A stretch of DNA of 64,000 nt from Chitinibacter sp. FCG-7 (GTDB lineage: Bacteria; Pseudomonadota; Gammaproteobacteria; Burkholderiales; Chitinibacteraceae). Where the stretch lies: NCBI RefSeq assembly GCF_040047665.1, contig NZ_CP157355.1:1736001-1800000 (forward strand), written 5' to 3'. Shown piece after piece: positions 51,486 through 63,872 of this stretch. Positions within the stretch are counted from its first letter, which is position 1. Each line of letters starts with the position of its first letter. The notes under the pieces were generated by a model. It saw only the letters and a list, made by a program, of their open reading frames with translations. It was not told where the DNA came from and ran no database searches. Both the position numbers and the translations under genes were made by a program.

Positions 51486-51824
51486 ATGGCAATCTTCATC
51501 AGTTTTATCGTCGGCCTGCTACTGGGCGTGATTGGTATGAAACTCACCCGTAAAACGCCTCAAGCCGCTCCGGCGGCTATTTCTCAAGCTGCGGCTCCAG
51601 CGGCCAAAGTCAGTGCAAAACCTAAGTCAGTTTTAAAAGACAGCTGGTTGGCTGGCCTGGGTGGCGAGCAAAATGTCCAGCAGGCCGAAGCGATTGCCGC
51701 CACGCGAGTTCGCGTCAGCCTGCAAGATGGCAGCCGCTTGAATGAATCAGCGTTGAAACAAGCCGGAGTCTTGGCCATTGCACCAATTAATGCGCAAGTC
51801 TTTCACCTGATTATTGGCGCGTAA
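51486..51824 (+). CDS. Membrane-anchored EIIB-like protein lacking the phosphorylation Cys
   Basis: This 112-residue protein has an N-terminal membrane helix (AIFISFIVGLLLGVIGMKL), an Ala/Pro-rich linker (residues about 24-48) and a C-terminal domain of about 60 residues that resembles glucose-family EIIB: GGEQNVQQAEAIAATRVRVSLQDGSRLNESALKQAGVLAIAPINAQVFHLIIGA. The EIIB Cys before ITRLR is replaced here by Ala71 in AATRVR. It cannot carry phosphate in the normal way. It sits between the fusion gene and the EIICB gene. A good AAGGAA site precedes the ATG. A terminator follows. Function is unknown, perhaps regulatory. Confidence 0.75.
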   Translation: MAIFISFIVGLLLGVIGMKLTRKTPQAAPAAISQAAAPAAKVSAKPKSVLKDSWLAGLGGEQNVQQAEAIAATRVRVSLQDGSRLNESALKQAGVLAIAPINAQVFHLIIGA

Positions 51825-51915
51825 GCGGTCTGAATGAGCCAAGCCCTGCGACTGGATCGATAATCCGCGTTTTTGCAGGGATAGGCGTCAGGCCAATGGC
51901 GTGTTCCGTCCATCC

Positions 51916-51940
51916 AACCCACCTTCACGGTGGGTTTTTT
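51916..51940 (+). terminator. Rho-independent terminator after the EIIB-like gene
   Basis: AACCCACC pairs with GGTGGGTT around a five-base loop and is followed by a T-run. It separates the small EIIB-like gene from the EIICB gene. Confidence 0.85.
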
Positions 51941-52089
51941 GATCTGGATCAATAAATACCCCCTACTAGTATTTATATGTAGGTCTTTTAATGTATTGCT
52001 CGCGTAGTTATACCCAAGAATAATCAATCGAAATATTCAAGTTTTATGGTCAGCGCACCCAGCCTGACTGAGAAAACAGGAGAAAGTCG

Positions 52090-53817
52090 ATGTTTAAAAA
52101 CGCGTTTGCAGTACTGCAAAAAATCGGGAAAGCCTTGATGCTGCCCGTGGCCGTTTTGCCGGTTGCGGGTTTGTTACTAGGGATTGGTGCTTCACATTTT
52201 TCCTTCCTGCCGACCGTGGTGTCGCAGCTGATGGAAGCCGGTGGCGGGGCCATTTTTGGCCATCTGCCGCTGATTTTTGCCATCGGCGTTGCGCTGGGTC
52301 TGACCGAGAATGATGGTGTCGCTGCGATTGCCGCTTCGGTGGGGTTTGTTGTGCTGCTCGCCACCATGGGCGTGATGGCACCAGTGATGGGTGTCGAGCC
52401 CGCTACCGTGATGGGCATGAAATCGATGGAGACCGGTGTATTTGGCGGGATCATCATCGGTGGCGTGGCCGCAACGCTGTTCAACAAGTATTACCGCATC
52501 GAGCTGCCGCCGTATCTGGGCTTCTTTGCCGGTAAACGTTTTGTGCCGATTGTGACCGGGATTGCCGCGATTTTCGTGGGCGTGATCATGTCGGTGATCT
52601 GGCCTTCGATCCAGGGCGCGATCAACAGCTTCTCACAATGGGCCGCGCATTCTGATCCGCGTATGGCGGCTACCGTTTATGGTTTTATCGAGCGTCTGCT
52701 GATCCCATTTGGTCTGCACCACATCTGGAACGTGCCGTTCTTCTTTGAAATCGGCAGCTTTAGCAACGCGGCTGGCAAGGTAGTGCATGGCGATATTGCC
52801 CGTTTCTTTGCTGGCGACCCAACTGCCGGGATTTTGGCTGGTGCCTTCTTCTTTAAAATGTTCGGTTTGCCAGCGGCGGCCTTTGCCATCTGGCATACCG
52901 CCAAACCTGAGAAAAAAGTCATGGTCGGCGGGATTATGGTGTCGGCGGCGCTGACTTCATTTTTGACCGGGATTACCGAGCCCATCGAATTTGCCTTTAT
53001 GTTCGTGGCGCCGGTGCTGTACGTGATCCACGCCTTTCTGGCGGCCAGCGGGCAATTTATCGCCAACACGCTGGATATGCATATGGGCTTTACCTTCTCG
53101 CAAGGCGGCATCGACTTCCTGATGTTCAATGCCTTCGGCAAGTACGCACAAAACTGGTGGTATGTACTGATCATCGGCCCGATCTACGCCGCGATTTATT
53201 ACAGCGTATTCCGCTTTGTCATCGTGAAATGGAATCTGAAAACGCCAGGCCGCGAAGACGAAACGGCAGAAAATGTGGTCAGCCACAGTGCTGGCGGTAT
53301 GGCGGAAGATCTGGTGCTGGCTTTTGGTGGTGCCAGCAATATCAAATCACTGGACGCATGTATCACCCGTTTGCGGATTTCGGTGCAGGATGTGGCTAAA
53401 GTCGATCAGCCCAAGCTCAAAGCCCTTGGCGCAGCAGGCGTGATGCAGGTGGGCAACAATATGCAGGCCATTTTTGGCACCCGCTCGGAAAATCTGAAAA
53501 CCGATATGGAGATGTATATCAAGCAAGGCGGCATTCAGCTTAATGTAGCGGGCAATACCCCAGTTGCCCAGTTTGCAGTTGCCAGCAAGACTGCCATCAA
53601 TCCGGCGCTGCAGACGGCTTTGGGCGGCGCAGCCAATATCCGCAGCGCCGTGCCAATGGCAGCAACACGGGTTCGGGTTGAGCTGGCAGACGCCAAACTG
53701 CTCGATCTGGCTGCACTGAAAACACAGGGTATTGAAGCGGTGGCGCCTTTGGCCGACGGTGTGGTGCATCTGATCGTTGGCGATCGTGCCGAACAGATCG
53801 CCGGGTCTTTGCTGTAA
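52090..53817 (+). CDS. nagE: PTS EIICB, N-acetylglucosamine type, with a second degenerate EIIB
   Basis: This 575-residue protein has a membrane EIIC domain (residues about 1-380) with [34 protein letters not shown] and the [12 protein letters not shown] signature. An EIIB domain follows (about 398-470) with the phosphorylated Cys424 in [13 protein letters not shown] linker leads to a second EIIB-like domain (about 505-575), in which the Cys position is Ala524 (AATRVRVEL). The GlcNAc assignment rests on overall likeness to NagE and on the fused EIIA-HPr-EI partner; glucose or another hexosamine is possible. Confidence 0.87.
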   Translation: MFKNAFAVLQKIGKALMLPVAVLPVAGLLLGIGASHFSFLPTVVSQLMEAGGGAIFGHLPLIFAIGVALGLTENDGVAAIAASVGFVVLLATMGVMAPVMGVEPATVMGMKSMETGVFGGIIIGGVAATLFNKYYRIELPPYLGFFAGKRFVPIVTGIAAIFVGVIMSVIWPSIQGAINSFSQWAAHSDPRMAATVYGFIERLLIPFGLHHIWNVPFFFEIGSFSNAAGKVVHGDIARFFAGDPTAGILAGAFFFKMFGLPAAAFAIWHTAKPEKKVMVGGIMVSAALTSFLTGITEPIEFAFMFVAPVLYVIHAFLAASGQFIANTLDMHMGFTFSQGGIDFLMFNAFGKYAQNWWYVLIIGPIYAAIYYSVFRFVIVKWNLKTPGREDETAENVVSHSAGGMAEDLVLAFGGASNIKSLDACITRLRISVQDVAKVDQPKLKALGAAGVMQVGNNMQAIFGTRSENLKTDMEMYIKQGGIQLNVAGNTPVAQFAVASKTAINPALQTALGGAANIRSAVPMAATRVRVELADAKLLDLAALKTQGIEAVAPLADGVVHLIVGDRAEQIAGSLL

Positions 53818-53835
53818 ATCGTTGACGTATTCTTC

Positions 53836-53883
53836 CCGAGCCATCGCAGCCGCGATGGCTCGGCTTGCCAATCTTGGCAAGCC
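53836..53883. repeat. Two abutting perfect hairpins
   Basis: CCGAGCCATCGC (53836-53847) pairs with 53852-53863; directly after it GGCTTGCCAA (53862-53871) pairs with TTGGCAAGCC (53874-53883). The two stems compete for two bases. No T-run follows. They lie between nagE and the hydrolase gene and may end or attenuate the nagE transcript. Confidence 0.5.
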
Positions 53884-53955
53884 AATATCAACAGCACTGC
53901 ACAGGGCTGTATTATTTTGCTGGATAGTCACGGCGGATTCAGCCACACTTTCGTC

Positions 53956-54954
53956 ATGGCACGCGAAAAGCATTTAGACCTTCCTATCTATCGTCCCTCA
54001 GCCTGGCTACCCGGTGGGCATGCCCAGACGGTTTATCCTGCCACCTTGCTGTGGCAGCGCCCCATCATTTACAAACGCGAGCACTGGATTACGCCTGATC
54101 TGGATGCCATTGGGGTTGACTGGACCGATGGCCGTGCCGGAACGCCGCTGATTGTGCTGTTTCATGGGCTGGAAGGTAGTTCGCGCAGCCATTACGCCGT
54201 TTCCTTGTTTCATCAGGCGTATCGGCGGGGCTGGCGTGGCATCGTCCCGCATTTTCGCACCTGCGGAAATGTGCCTAACCGCTTGCCGCGCAGTTATCAC
54301 GCCGGCGATTCGGCCGAAGTCGACTGGATTTTGCGCCGTCTGAAGAAAAATTTCCCCGAGACGCCTTTGTTTGCCGTGGGCTATTCGCTGGGCGGCAATG
54401 CCTTATTGAAATGGTTGGGCGAGCAGGGCGATACTGCGAACGATGTTATTTATGCCGCTGCGGCCGTGTCTGCGCCGATGGATTTGGCCGCTTGCGGTAA
54501 TGCACTGGATAAGGGCATCAACCGGCATTTATACACCCGGGAGTTTCTGGGCACGATGCGCAAGAAAGCCCAGTACAAGCTCAAATTATCGGAAAACCCG
54601 TTTATTGACTGGCAGCAGGTGAAGCAGGTGCGGACGCTACGAGAGTTTGACGATCTGGTTACCGCGCCTTTGCATGGCTTTTTTGGGGTCGAAGATTATT
54701 GGTCGCGGGCCAGCAGTAAAAGCGTGCTGAAGCAAATTGCCGTTCCGACTTTGCTGATCAATGCCTTGAATGATCCACTTATGCCCGCGCACAGCTTGCC
54801 AACGGTACACGATGTCTCTGAAGCCGTGCATCTGCTCCAGCCACGTGACGGCGGGCATGTCGGATTTTTATCAGGCCCACCGCCTGGCCGTTTGAGCTGG
54901 CTGCCCGAAACCATTTTGAAGTTTTTCCAATACCACCTGCCTTTGGTGAGATAA
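53956..54954 (+). CDS. YheT-type alpha/beta hydrolase
   Basis: From ATG 53956 (MAREKHLDLPIYRPSAWLPGGHAQTV) this is a 332-residue AB-hydrolase_4 protein. It has VLFHGLEGSSRSHYAVSL, the nucleophile elbow VGYSLGGNALLKWLG, an acid in INALNDPLMPA and the His in DGGHVGFLSG. The N-terminal LPGGHAQT is typical of YheT. Relatives have esterase activity on unknown esters. Its TAA is directly followed by the phosphomannomutase ATG, so the two are co-translated. The frame runs further upstream but without family likeness. Confidence 0.87.
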   Translation: MAREKHLDLPIYRPSAWLPGGHAQTVYPATLLWQRPIIYKREHWITPDLDAIGVDWTDGRAGTPLIVLFHGLEGSSRSHYAVSLFHQAYRRGWRGIVPHFRTCGNVPNRLPRSYHAGDSAEVDWILRRLKKNFPETPLFAVGYSLGGNALLKWLGEQGDTANDVIYAAAAVSAPMDLAACGNALDKGINRHLYTREFLGTMRKKAQYKLKLSENPFIDWQQVKQVRTLREFDDLVTAPLHGFFGVEDYWSRASSKSVLKQIAVPTLLINALNDPLMPAHSLPTVHDVSEAVHLLQPRDGGHVGFLSGPPPGRLSWLPETILKFFQYHLPLVR

Positions 54955-56319
54955 ATGAGCCGTATTCCTGCTGCAATTTTCAAAGCCTACGATGTGCGTG
55001 GCCCTGTTTCGCTGCTAACGCCAGAAGTTGCCTACTGGGTTGGACGTGCCGTGGGCGCACAAGCGCTGGCGCGTCATATCCGCAGCATTGCGCTAGCTGG
55101 CGATGGCCGCCTATCCACGCCAGAGCTGATGGATGCGATGCAACGTGGTCTGCTTGAAGCTGGGGTATTGGTCTGCAGACTAGGTATGGCCTGTACTCCA
55201 TTGCTATACTTCGCAGCCAAACATCATGCCGACGCTTCGGGCATTATGATTACCGGCAGTCACAACCCGCCGGAATACAATGGCATCAAGCTGGTGCTGG
55301 GTGGTGAAACGATTGACGGTGCGGCGTTGCAAGCTTTGCGCGAGCAGATCGAAGCCGACCAATTACCCGTGGTGGCAGGTGGTACGGCCAGCGAAATCGA
55401 TGTGTTTGCCGATTATCTGGCGGCTCTCAAACGGGATGTTCAAATTACCCAACCGCTCAAACTGGTGATCGATTGTGGCAACGGTGCTCCGGGTGCGGTG
55501 GCGCCGCAATTATTTCGTGCGCTCGGTTGCGAAGTCACCGAATTGTATTGCGAAGTCGACGGTCATTTCCCTAATCATCATCCTGATCCGCAAGTGGTCG
55601 AAAATCTGCGCGAGCTGCGCGCCACCGTGCTGGAGCAGGGGGCCGATCTGGGTATTGCCTTTGATGGCGATGGCGATCGCCTCGGCGTCGTGACACGTAC
55701 TGGGCAGATGATTCCCGGTGATCGTTTGCTGATGATTTTCGCCAGCATGGTCTTGGCACAACGCAGTGGCCATGTTTTATACGATGTGAAATCCAGCCGC
55801 TCGGTCGCGCAATGGGTCAAGCAGCTTGGTGGCACTTCGGAAGCAATCCCTACCGGGCATTCGCACATGAAGCGCAAGCTCAAGCAAAGCAAAGCCTTGC
55901 TGGCCGGTGAGCTATCAGGGCATTTTGCCTTTGCCGGTTGGGATGTGGATGACGCCTTGTATGCCGCAGCACGATTATTAGCTGCAGTCAGCGTAGGGCT
56001 GGATCTGGATGCCGAGCTGGCGCGGCTGCCGCAATGCCTCGCCACGCATGAGTTACAAATTCCGCTGTCGGGCGCAGGGCATTTATTAGTCAAAGATATC
56101 GCGGCCAAAGCGCAATTTCCCAGCGCAACGGCGATTAGCTTTGTCGATGGTCTGCGCATAGAATACGCCGATGGTTTTGGGCTGATCCGCGCATCCAATA
56201 CTACGCCGGTGCTGACGCTGCGGATCGAGGCCGATGAAGCGCAGGCTTTACGCCGAATTGAACAAGAACTCGCGGCCGCCATCGCGCCGCTTCCATTTCC
56301 AAACTATACCGTCGAATAA
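54955..56319 (+). CDS. Phosphomannomutase/phosphoglucomutase
   Basis: This 454-residue enzyme has all alpha-D-phosphohexomutase signatures: FKAYDVRG at the start, the catalytic Ser102 in MITGSHNPPEYNG, the metal loop FDGDGDRLGVV, the sugar-binding GELSGHFAF and the phosphate-binding RASNTTPVLTLR near the end. The AlgC/ManB type interconverts mannose or glucose 1- and 6-phosphates for LPS and exopolysaccharide. Its ATG follows the hydrolase stop with no gap and its own stop abuts the nadC start. Confidence 0.92.
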   Translation: MSRIPAAIFKAYDVRGPVSLLTPEVAYWVGRAVGAQALARHIRSIALAGDGRLSTPELMDAMQRGLLEAGVLVCRLGMACTPLLYFAAKHHADASGIMITGSHNPPEYNGIKLVLGGETIDGAALQALREQIEADQLPVVAGGTASEIDVFADYLAALKRDVQITQPLKLVIDCGNGAPGAVAPQLFRALGCEVTELYCEVDGHFPNHHPDPQVVENLRELRATVLEQGADLGIAFDGDGDRLGVVTRTGQMIPGDRLLMIFASMVLAQRSGHVLYDVKSSRSVAQWVKQLGGTSEAIPTGHSHMKRKLKQSKALLAGELSGHFAFAGWDVDDALYAAARLLAAVSVGLDLDAELARLPQCLATHELQIPLSGAGHLLVKDIAAKAQFPSATAISFVDGLRIEYADGFGLIRASNTTPVLTLRIEADEAQALRRIEQELAAAIAPLPFPNYTVE

Positions 56320-57159
56320 ATGATTAACTTACCCCCTCAGCACCTGATCGCAGCCAATGTTGCCACTGCGCTGGCCGAAGACATCGGTGAATGCGATTGG
56401 ACCGCCCAGCTAATCCCGGCTGATCAGCAAGCCACGGCGCGGATTATCGTGCGTGAAGCCGCCGTCATTTGTGGCCTGCCTTGGGCTAATGAAGTGATTC
56501 GCCAGGTTGATGCCAGCATTCAAGTCGATTGGAAAATTACTGAGGGAGAGTATGTCGCTGCGGATCAATTGCTATGTGTTCTGCAGGGCAATGCCCGCTC
56601 TCTATTAACTGCCGAGCGCAGCATCCTCAATTTCATCCAGACTTTATCGGCTGTCGCAACGGAAACTCGTCGCTACGCCGAGGTGGTCGCGGGTACCAAG
56701 GCCGTAGTTCACGACACGCGCAAAACCATCCCCGGCCTGCGTCGCGCACAAAAATACGCCGTCACTGTTGGTGGTGGCGCTAATCAGCGTATGGCCTTAT
56801 ACGACGGTATCTTAATTAAAGAAAATCATATCGCTGCTGCGGGCAGTATTGCCGATGCACTGGCCACCGCCCAGCAAATCGCGCCCAAGCACGTTACGAT
56901 TCAGATCGAAGTTGAAAACCTGTCCGAGCTTCAGCAAGCGCTTGATGGCGGAGCGGTATCGGTATTACTCGATAATATGAGCCTGGCCGATATGCGCACC
57001 GCAGTGCAGATGGCGCAGGGGCGGGCAGTATTGGAAGCCTCAGGCGGTGTTGATTTAACAACCATCCGTGCCATTGCCGAAACTGGCGTTGATCGCATCT
57101 CGGTAGGTAAACTCACCAAAGACATTCAGGCCATTGATCTATCAATGCGCTTTAGCTAA
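56320..57159 (+). CDS. nadC: Nicotinate-nucleotide pyrophosphorylase (carboxylating)
   Basis: This 279-residue enzyme matches NadC: EDIGECDWTAQLIPADQQATARI at the N-terminus, LLTAERSILNFIQTLSAVAT, VVHDTRKTIPGLRRAQKYAV (substrate-binding Arg/Lys), LYDGILIKENHI, IQIEVENLSEL and EASGGVDLTTIRAIAETGVDRISVG. It makes nicotinate mononucleotide from quinolinate in NAD synthesis. It begins directly at the stop of the mutase gene. The rRNA operon follows about 280 bases later with its own promoter. Confidence 0.94.
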   Translation: MINLPPQHLIAANVATALAEDIGECDWTAQLIPADQQATARIIVREAAVICGLPWANEVIRQVDASIQVDWKITEGEYVAADQLLCVLQGNARSLLTAERSILNFIQTLSAVATETRRYAEVVAGTKAVVHDTRKTIPGLRRAQKYAVTVGGGANQRMALYDGILIKENHIAAAGSIADALATAQQIAPKHVTIQIEVENLSELQQALDGGAVSVLLDNMSLADMRTAVQMAQGRAVLEASGGVDLTTIRAIAETGVDRISVGKLTKDIQAIDLSMRFS

Positions 57160-57438
57160 AAATCCGATCAAACCGAACTCAATTGATCTTTTGGATGTAA
57201 GCCAGCGGGCTGAGTGCTTTTCAGGTCTGGTTTTGCTCGGTGTGAGCGTTCGATTCAGATTGTTTCTTCTTATTGCCTGCGATTTTGCTCTGTTTTTCTG
57301 AGTTTTTGCGAGTTTTGCTGAGCATTTCGCTGGTGCTGTTGTTTGTGTTTCTGCGCTTTTTGCCAAAATAATTCGATTTTCGTTTCCTTTCCGATCAATC
57401 ACTTAGCACCTTTGTTGGATTTTCTTCGCCGATAGGTG

Positions 57439-57467
57439 TTGACGACTTCTAGGGGCGTGGGTATAGT
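57439..57467 (+). promoter_or_regulatory. rRNA operon P1 promoter
   Basis: TTGACG (57439-57444) and TATAGT (57462-57467) are spaced exactly 17 bases, about 230 bases before the 16S gene, followed by a GC-rich discriminator (TCGGCC) as expected for a stringently controlled rrn promoter. Confidence 0.8.
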
Positions 57468-57526
57468 TCGGCCTCTCTGCTGATGACGCAGCGAAACGAA
57501 GTAGTCGTTTCTCTGGTTGTTCAGCC

Positions 57527-57540
57527 CGATCTTTAACAAA
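57527..57540 (+). promoter_or_regulatory. BoxA antitermination element, 16S leader
   Basis: GATCTTTAACAAA is close to the E. coli BoxA TGCTCTTTAACA and lies in the leader before 16S, where NusB/NusE assemble. Confidence 0.6.
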
Positions 57541-57696
57541 TTACAGCCGATGAGTGTGAGTGCTTGATTCGTAAGTCAAATCAAGTGCTTGCACTCAATT
57601 GAAAAGAAAATTGAAAGACAAATTCTTCGGAATTTATCTCGCAGTTTCTTTGAGTATTGAAGTACAAGCCAAGTAGTACATTTAGCTTAGAGATTA

Positions 57697-59230
<1,534 letters not shown>

Positions 59231-59348
59231 AAGAGAAAGACCTGCGGGTCAAGTACTCACACTCATCGGCTGTAGATTTTGAAGATACAGAGAAAGTAGC
59301 TGAGCAATGAAGCAATTCATTGTTGGGTTACGGACTTGGTTGGAAGCT

Positions 59349-59425
59349 GGGTCAGTAGCTCAGTCGGTTAGAGCACCGTCTTGATAAGGCGGGGGTCGCT
59401 GGTTCGATTCCAGCTTGACCCACCA
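59349..59425 (+). tRNA. tRNA-Ile (GAT)
   Basis: The 77-base sequence folds into a standard cloverleaf with acceptor GGGTCAG/TTGACCC, anticodon loop CTTGATAAG (GAT), T-loop GGTTCGATTCC and an encoded CCA. It lies in the 16S-23S spacer. Confidence 0.96.
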
Positions 59426-59463
59426 TTGATTCATCAGTGGAAACAGCTTAGTAATGCCAGATT

Positions 59464-59539
59464 GGGGGATTAGCTCAGTTGGGAGAGCACCTGCTTTGCA
59501 AGCAGGGGGTCGTCGGTTCGATCCCGTCATCCTCCACCA
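59464..59539 (+). tRNA. tRNA-Ala (TGC)
   Basis: The 76-base sequence has acceptor GGGGGAT, D-loop AGCTCAGTTGGGAGAGC, anticodon loop CTTTGCAAG (TGC), T-loop GGTTCGATCCC and an encoded CCA. It follows tRNA-Ile, the usual rrn order. Confidence 0.96.
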
Positions 59540-59912
59540 ATCAAACTGTGAGGTGTTAGGCGTGAAGAGTAAGGTGTAAAACCTGTTCCAAACTAGCTTA
59601 AACGAGATATCACAATTGAAGCAATTAACACCGTTAGTTGTTTGAATTCTGATTTCTTAAATCAGCAGCGATTTAATTGGCTGTATCGTTCTTTAACAAA
59701 ATAGAAGAAGTAATATCTCCTAATTAAACAATGTAGGAGTGAAGTTGGGTTTGAGGTTTACGCCTCACGCCTTACGCCTCACTCCTTACAGTATGAAATT
59801 GGGTTGATTGTATCTGCTAGTCAAAAGACTAGCCGTTGAATGACCTGAGAAATCATTCAACAAGTCGTAAATACCGATACTCTAAACCGAGATCACGGTA
59901 AAACGTGTTTGA
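59540..59912 (+). other. 16S-23S spacer, part after tRNA-Ala
   Basis: These 373 bases contain a second BoxA (TTCTTTAACAAA at 59689-59700) and a pair of inverted GTGAGGCGTAAGG-type repeats (59547-59579 and 59754-59790), but no gene. Confidence 0.75.
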
Positions 59913-62812
<2,900 letters not shown>

Positions 62813-62964
62813 TGAGACGCGTTATGCGATGAAGGTGCAATCGACCCGATTGCGAATTGTTGAATAAAGAGATGAACCGGAAGCATGCGAATGCGACTGA
62901 TGAAAGATTACTTCTTCTATTGATTTCGAGTAGTTGTTTGAAAAAACAGCGACTCACCCAGTTT

Positions 62965-63082
62965 TGTCTGGTGACCATAGCGAGGTGGTCCCACTCCTTC
63001 CCATCCCGAACAGGACAGTGAAACGCCTCAGCGCCGATGATAGTGCGGATTGCCCGTGTGAAAGTAGGTCATTGCCAGACTA
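62965..63082 (+). rRNA. rrf: 5S ribosomal RNA
   Basis: About 118 bases with TGTCTGGTGACCATAGCG at the start, GTGGTCCCACTCCTTCCCAT, CCGAACAGGACAGTGAAACG, AGCGCCGATGATAGTG and the complementary end ATTGCCAGACTA. It closes the operon. Confidence 0.95.
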
Positions 63083-63097
63083 CCCTAAGAAAGCCAG

Positions 63098-63126
63098 AAG
63101 CCCAGTTCGAAAGAGCTGGGCTTTTT
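63098..63126 (+). terminator. rRNA operon terminator
   Basis: AAGCCCAG (63098-63105) pairs with CTGGGCTT (63116-63123) and is followed by T residues, 15 bases after 5S. Confidence 0.85.
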
Positions 63127-63352
63127 GCTGTCCGCGAAATGTGCAAGTGCAATGGCTGGTGTGGGCGAGTATGTGGCTGCAGGATAGGTTGGCTCTGATC
63201 TGCAGGTATATACCTACCAGTTCACCGGCTAGTGTGAATTTGTTTCTGGGTTTGTGCGGTGCAGCATGTTATGCTGGTTTATCAACTGATCGCCGCCGCG
63301 ATTTTAGTTTGAATTTTTGAAATGTACTGCAGTCATTCATCAGGAGACCAGC

Positions 63353-63772
63353 ATGTCGTTTTATTTTGAAGATCTGAAAGTTGACCAAACCGCGGAATAT
63401 CGCAAAACCCTCACTGAAACCGATGTCGTTCTGTTTGCCGGTTTGACTGGCGATAATAACCCGATGCATATTGATGCCGAATTTGCGCAGCAAACCCGTT
63501 TTGGTGAGCGCATTGTGCACGGGATGCTGACCGCCAGTTTTTTATCGACGGTGATCGGCATGCATTTGCCCGGCCCTGGCTGTATTTATATGGCGCAAAA
63601 TATCCGCTTTGTGCATCCGGTGCATATTGGCGATACCGTGAGCGCGCGAGCGCGGATTGTCGAGCTGTTTGCCGACAAGCAACGCGTCAAGTTGGTGACC
63701 GAATGCTGGGTGCGTGATGTACTGGTTTTGTCGGGTGATGCGGTGGTTTGGGTACCTAAACGGCCTCTATAA
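63353..63772 (+). CDS. MaoC-like (R)-enoyl-CoA hydratase
   Basis: From ATG 63353, with AGGAGA before it, this is a 139-residue hotdog-fold protein with the hydratase-2 motif GLTGDNNPMHIDAEFAQQT, where Asp34 and His39 are the catalytic pair, followed by ERIVHGMLTASFLSTVIGMHLPGPG. It resembles PhaJ, which makes (R)-3-hydroxyacyl-CoA for polyhydroxyalkanoate or fatty-acid routes. It converges on a Pta-family gene to the right. Upstream codons to 63317 are unlikely to be used. Confidence 0.87.
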   Translation: MSFYFEDLKVDQTAEYRKTLTETDVVLFAGLTGDNNPMHIDAEFAQQTRFGERIVHGMLTASFLSTVIGMHLPGPGCIYMAQNIRFVHPVHIGDTVSARARIVELFADKQRVKLVTECWVRDVLVLSGDAVVWVPKRPL

Positions 63773-63825
63773 ATGCCACCCTGCATAAACACTGGTTGAT
63801 GCCACTCACTGATCTGCGTAAATGA

Positions 63826-63853
63826 AAAGCCTCGCTATTGCGAGGCTTTGTTT
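63826..63853. terminator. Bidirectional terminator between maoC-like and pta-like genes
   Basis: AAAGCCTCGC pairs perfectly with GCGAGGCTTT around a TATT loop, with T residues on one side and A residues on the other. Confidence 0.85.
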
Positions 63854-63872
63854 ATTGATTTTCAAGCAATAA

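Larger units (their letters stand above)
57160..57696 (+). other. rRNA operon promoter and leader region
   Basis: No gene is visible in these 537 bases. They contain the P1 promoter at 57439-57467, a GC-rich discriminator after it and a BoxA antitermination element at 57527-57540 (ATCTTTAACAA). Sequence around 57556-57595 repeats TGAGTGTGAGTGCTTG-like runs. The part before the promoter is T-rich and may hold an UP element or the nadC terminator, but I see no clear hairpin. Confidence 0.7.

Noticed and set aside
57142..57402. Minus-strand 86-codon frame before the rRNA operon
   Set aside because: It overlaps the end of nadC, is rich in low-complexity Lys/Thr/Ala and lies in leader DNA; no ribosome-binding site or homology pattern.
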